7,423 bases of DNA, from contig JAGSHP010000319.1 of assembly GCA_029855925.1 (NCBI GenBank), forward strand, positions 1-7,423, in the 5' to 3' direction. Source of the stretch: Candidatus Thorarchaeota archaeon (lineage in GTDB: Archaea; Asgardarchaeota; Thorarchaeia; Thorarchaeales; Thorarchaeaceae). The first letter of the stretch is position 1; every line of letters begins with the position of its first letter. The position numbers were made by a program, and so were the translations under genes. Below are positions 5,989 to 7,423 of the stretch, in pieces. The notes under the pieces are model-generated. The model was given only the letters and a program-made list of their open reading frames with translations. It was not told the DNA's origin and made no database searches.

Positions 5989-6381
5989 ATGCATAATCAA
6001 AGTGCGATGGAAGTAATGCAACTGCTCAAGGAACTCCTTAGAGACCTGTCCAGGACATCCCCGATTCTTGGCGCGGCTATCTTTTCAGTTGAGGGACTCC
6101 CCCTTGTGAGCTATTTCCACACAACCACAGAGGATGTGTCTGTTGCTGCGATAATTGCCAGCGCATACGCCGCAGGTGAACAGACCGTTCGTGAGCTTCG
6201 TCAAGGTGACTTGAAGTCTATCATCATTGAAGGGACTATGGGAACTTCTCTCATCATTTCAGTGTCCGGTGGCTATCTGTTGACTGTCACAGCTCCCGAG
6301 AACGCAAAAATGGGATTGGTCTTTCATGATGCGAAGAGGGTTGCTCGAGAGATCAGTCGTCTTATTCAAGAGCTGGCGTAA
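5989..6381 (+). CDS. Roadblock/LC7 domain protein
   Basis: With the start at 5989 the product is 130 residues, the usual size of a single-domain Roadblock/LC7 protein. The order of elements fits: an N-terminal helix (MEVMQLLKELLRDLSRTS), strands with ILGAAIFSVEGLPLVSYF, a helix after the acidic DVSVAAIIASAYAAGEQTVREL, then strands SIIIEGTMGTSLIISVSG and YLLTVTAPENAKMGLVF and a final helix AKRVAREISRLIQELA. Roadblock proteins dimerise and commonly regulate small Ras-like GTPases (MglB with MglA in bacteria); Asgard and other archaea have many copies. No GTPase gene is in the window, so the partner is unknown. The NifB-like gene begins six bases after its stop, so the two are probably co-transcribed and may be translationally coupled. 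Family assignment is strong; cellular role is unknown. Confidence 0.88.
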   Translation: MHNQSAMEVMQLLKELLRDLSRTSPILGAAIFSVEGLPLVSYFHTTTEDVSVAAIIASAYAAGEQTVRELRQGDLKSIIIEGTMGTSLIISVSGGYLLTVTAPENAKMGLVFHDAKRVAREISRLIQELA

Positions 6382-6387
6382 TGAAAC

Positions 6388-7212
6388 ATGCATATCGATC
6401 GGTATCCCTACGGACTTCACCCATGCTGGTCAAATGACCACACAAACGTGTGGGAACGCATTCATCTTCCTGTTGCCCCTCGTTGTAATGTGAAATGTAT
6501 CTTTTGTGATCGGCACGGTGGTGCCTCATGCCACATGCCTGTTCCAGGGCGCGCCTATCGCGTAATGAAAGTTGAAGAGGCACTTGTCCGACTCCAAGAG
6601 GAACTGGCCAAGCGGTCCAATCTGAGAATCGTGGCCATATCGGGTCCGGGCGAGCCTCTGTACAACAATCAGACCTTTGAGGTTCTGGAGAACGCCTCTC
6701 GGCTTGATTATGACCTGGAGTTCTGCCTGAGCACAAACGGAGTCTTTCTCTACGACTCTGTTCCTCGACTTGCGCGAATTGGTGTTCGCACTGTGACTGT
6801 GTCAATGAGCGCGGTGCGACCATCCACGGCAGAGAAGGTATATGAGTGGGTCAAGTTCGACCGCGAACGGATCTTTGAGGGGTTTGGCGAGACAATCATT
6901 CAGCGACAGCTCGACGGCATTAGGCGAGCCGCTGCAGAAGGAATCTACATCAAAGTAAACTCGGTCTTGATGCCTGGTATCAATGTATCCGAGATGGAAC
7001 TGATTGCAAAGGAAGTTGCAAAGGCGGGTGCAAAATTCCACAACATAATGCCCCTTGTTCCATGCGGGACGCTGAAAGACATGCGCCCACCATCCGAGGA
7101 GGAACTGGCAAGCTCTCGGGCTCAAGCAGCACGATACATTGGACAATTTCTAGAGTGCAAGGCCTGTCGTAGTGACGTTGTGGGGATTCCAGGGCATGAC
7201 ACGATTCTCTAG
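6388..7212 (+). CDS. NifB-like radical SAM protein
   Basis: A 274-residue radical SAM protein closely resembling the catalytic core of NifB, which builds the [8Fe-9S-C] precursor of the nitrogenase cofactor. It starts with the NifB-like GLHPCWSNDH (H11, C13), then IHLPVAPRCNVKCIFC with cluster cysteines C33, C37 and C40, and C48 at the place of the NifB cysteine before SRPG. It continues with SGPGEPL (85-91, SAM binding), EFCLSTNG with C113, VTVSMSAVRP, IYIKVNSVLMPGIN, FHNIMPLVP and a C-terminal C257-x-x-C260 in ECKACRSDVVGIPG, like the CxxC at the end of the NifB core. It lacks a NifX domain. Differences are MPVPG instead of SRPG and an extra C226. No nitrogenase genes are in view, so it may make a cluster for another enzyme or be a divergent homologue. 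Start chosen at 6388 because it gives the normal short N-terminus; no clear ribosome binding site is seen. Confidence 0.85.
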   Translation: MHIDRYPYGLHPCWSNDHTNVWERIHLPVAPRCNVKCIFCDRHGGASCHMPVPGRAYRVMKVEEALVRLQEELAKRSNLRIVAISGPGEPLYNNQTFEVLENASRLDYDLEFCLSTNGVFLYDSVPRLARIGVRTVTVSMSAVRPSTAEKVYEWVKFDRERIFEGFGETIIQRQLDGIRRAAAEGIYIKVNSVLMPGINVSEMELIAKEVAKAGAKFHNIMPLVPCGTLKDMRPPSEEELASSRAQAARYIGQFLECKACRSDVVGIPGHDTIL

Positions 7213-7423
7213 CCGAGCCCCTGTAGACGGAGGCATCCCTCATCGAGAAGCTTGTTGATCAAAAACCAGATGGCATTGGTGTCATATGGCAATGATTCCA
7301 AGACCGCACTTATCTCTCTCCCATCTCCAAAGGCGTCCAATACACCCTCCACAGCATCTCCAAATTGCTGCTTGAGCATTGCTATGGCAAGGTCCGTGCA
7401 GCTCTGAACCTGCAAGACATCCC
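7209..7423 (-). CDS. C-terminal part of an unrecognised protein, winged-helix-like (runs off right edge)
   Basis: The minus strand is open from the right edge to a TAG at 7211-7209, giving 70 residues of C-terminus. The sequence reads as a genuine protein: a helix ending LAIAMLKQQFGDAVEGVLDA, then FGDGREISAVLESLPYDTNA and IWFLINKLLDEGCLRLQGLG. The pattern of a turn with GDGR, a helix, a second helix and a closing strand resembles the winged-helix-like ends of DUF4388-type or similar regulatory proteins, but this is only resemblance. An in-frame TTG exists at 7415, yet the frame stays open to the window edge, so the true start is probably outside. It is convergent with the NifB-like gene and its stop overlaps that gene's stop. 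Confidence 0.6.
   Translation of the reverse strand, partial: DVLQVQSCTDLAIAMLKQQFGDAVEGVLDAFGDGREISAVLESLPYDTNAIWFLINKLLDEGCLRLQGLG

Noticed and set aside
1..7423. Search for tRNA, rRNA, CRISPR arrays, insertion sequences or prophage genes
   Set aside because: No cloverleaf, spaced direct repeats, transposase motifs or phage structural genes were recognised by eye on either strand.

Overview
The window looks like a piece of an archaeal chromosome. It carries adjacent genes for both subunits of topoisomerase VI, an AN1-type zinc finger joined to an intramembrane metalloprotease, a Roadblock/LC7 protein and two radical SAM enzymes. Ribosome binding sites are GGAGG or GGTGAT, and two genes appear to start with TTG. 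Roadblock proteins and AN1 fingers are common in Asgard archaea, so an Asgard (for example Thorarchaeota-like) source is plausible, but the sequence alone does not prove it.

Layout: the left edge holds the N-terminal 87 codons of a radical SAM protein on the minus strand, running off the window. A 185-base divergent intergenic region separates it from a plus-strand run. That run holds an AN1 zinc finger plus M50 site-2-protease-like membrane protein (448-1338), Topo VI subunit B (1454-2974, TTG start), Topo VI subunit A (2979-4127), a coiled-coil protein with a winged-helix-like C-terminus (start refined to 4161, end 4832), a PD-(D/E)XK nuclease-like protein (4877-5887, TTG start), a Roadblock/LC7 protein (start refined to 5989, end 6381) and a NifB-like radical SAM protein (6388-7212). 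At the right edge the C-terminal 70 codons of a minus-strand gene converge on the NifB-like gene; the two stop codons share the palindrome CTAG. No tRNA, rRNA, CRISPR array or insertion sequence was seen.

How the genes may work together: Topo VI B and A form one enzyme that passes DNA duplexes through a transient double-strand break. The coiled-coil gene follows 33 bases after subunit A with a strong ribosome binding site, and the nuclease gene follows 44 bases later. The block 1454-5887 could therefore be one DNA-topology or break-processing operon, with an imperfect dyad built from two TCTATAGA copies between its third and fourth genes. The Roadblock and NifB-like genes are separated by only 6 bases and form a second tight pair.

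The most unusual points are a Topo VI A Toprim motif that reads DMS instead of DxD, a NifB-like enzyme with no nitrogenase genes in view, and the coupling of Topo VI to an unrecognised coiled-coil protein and nuclease.
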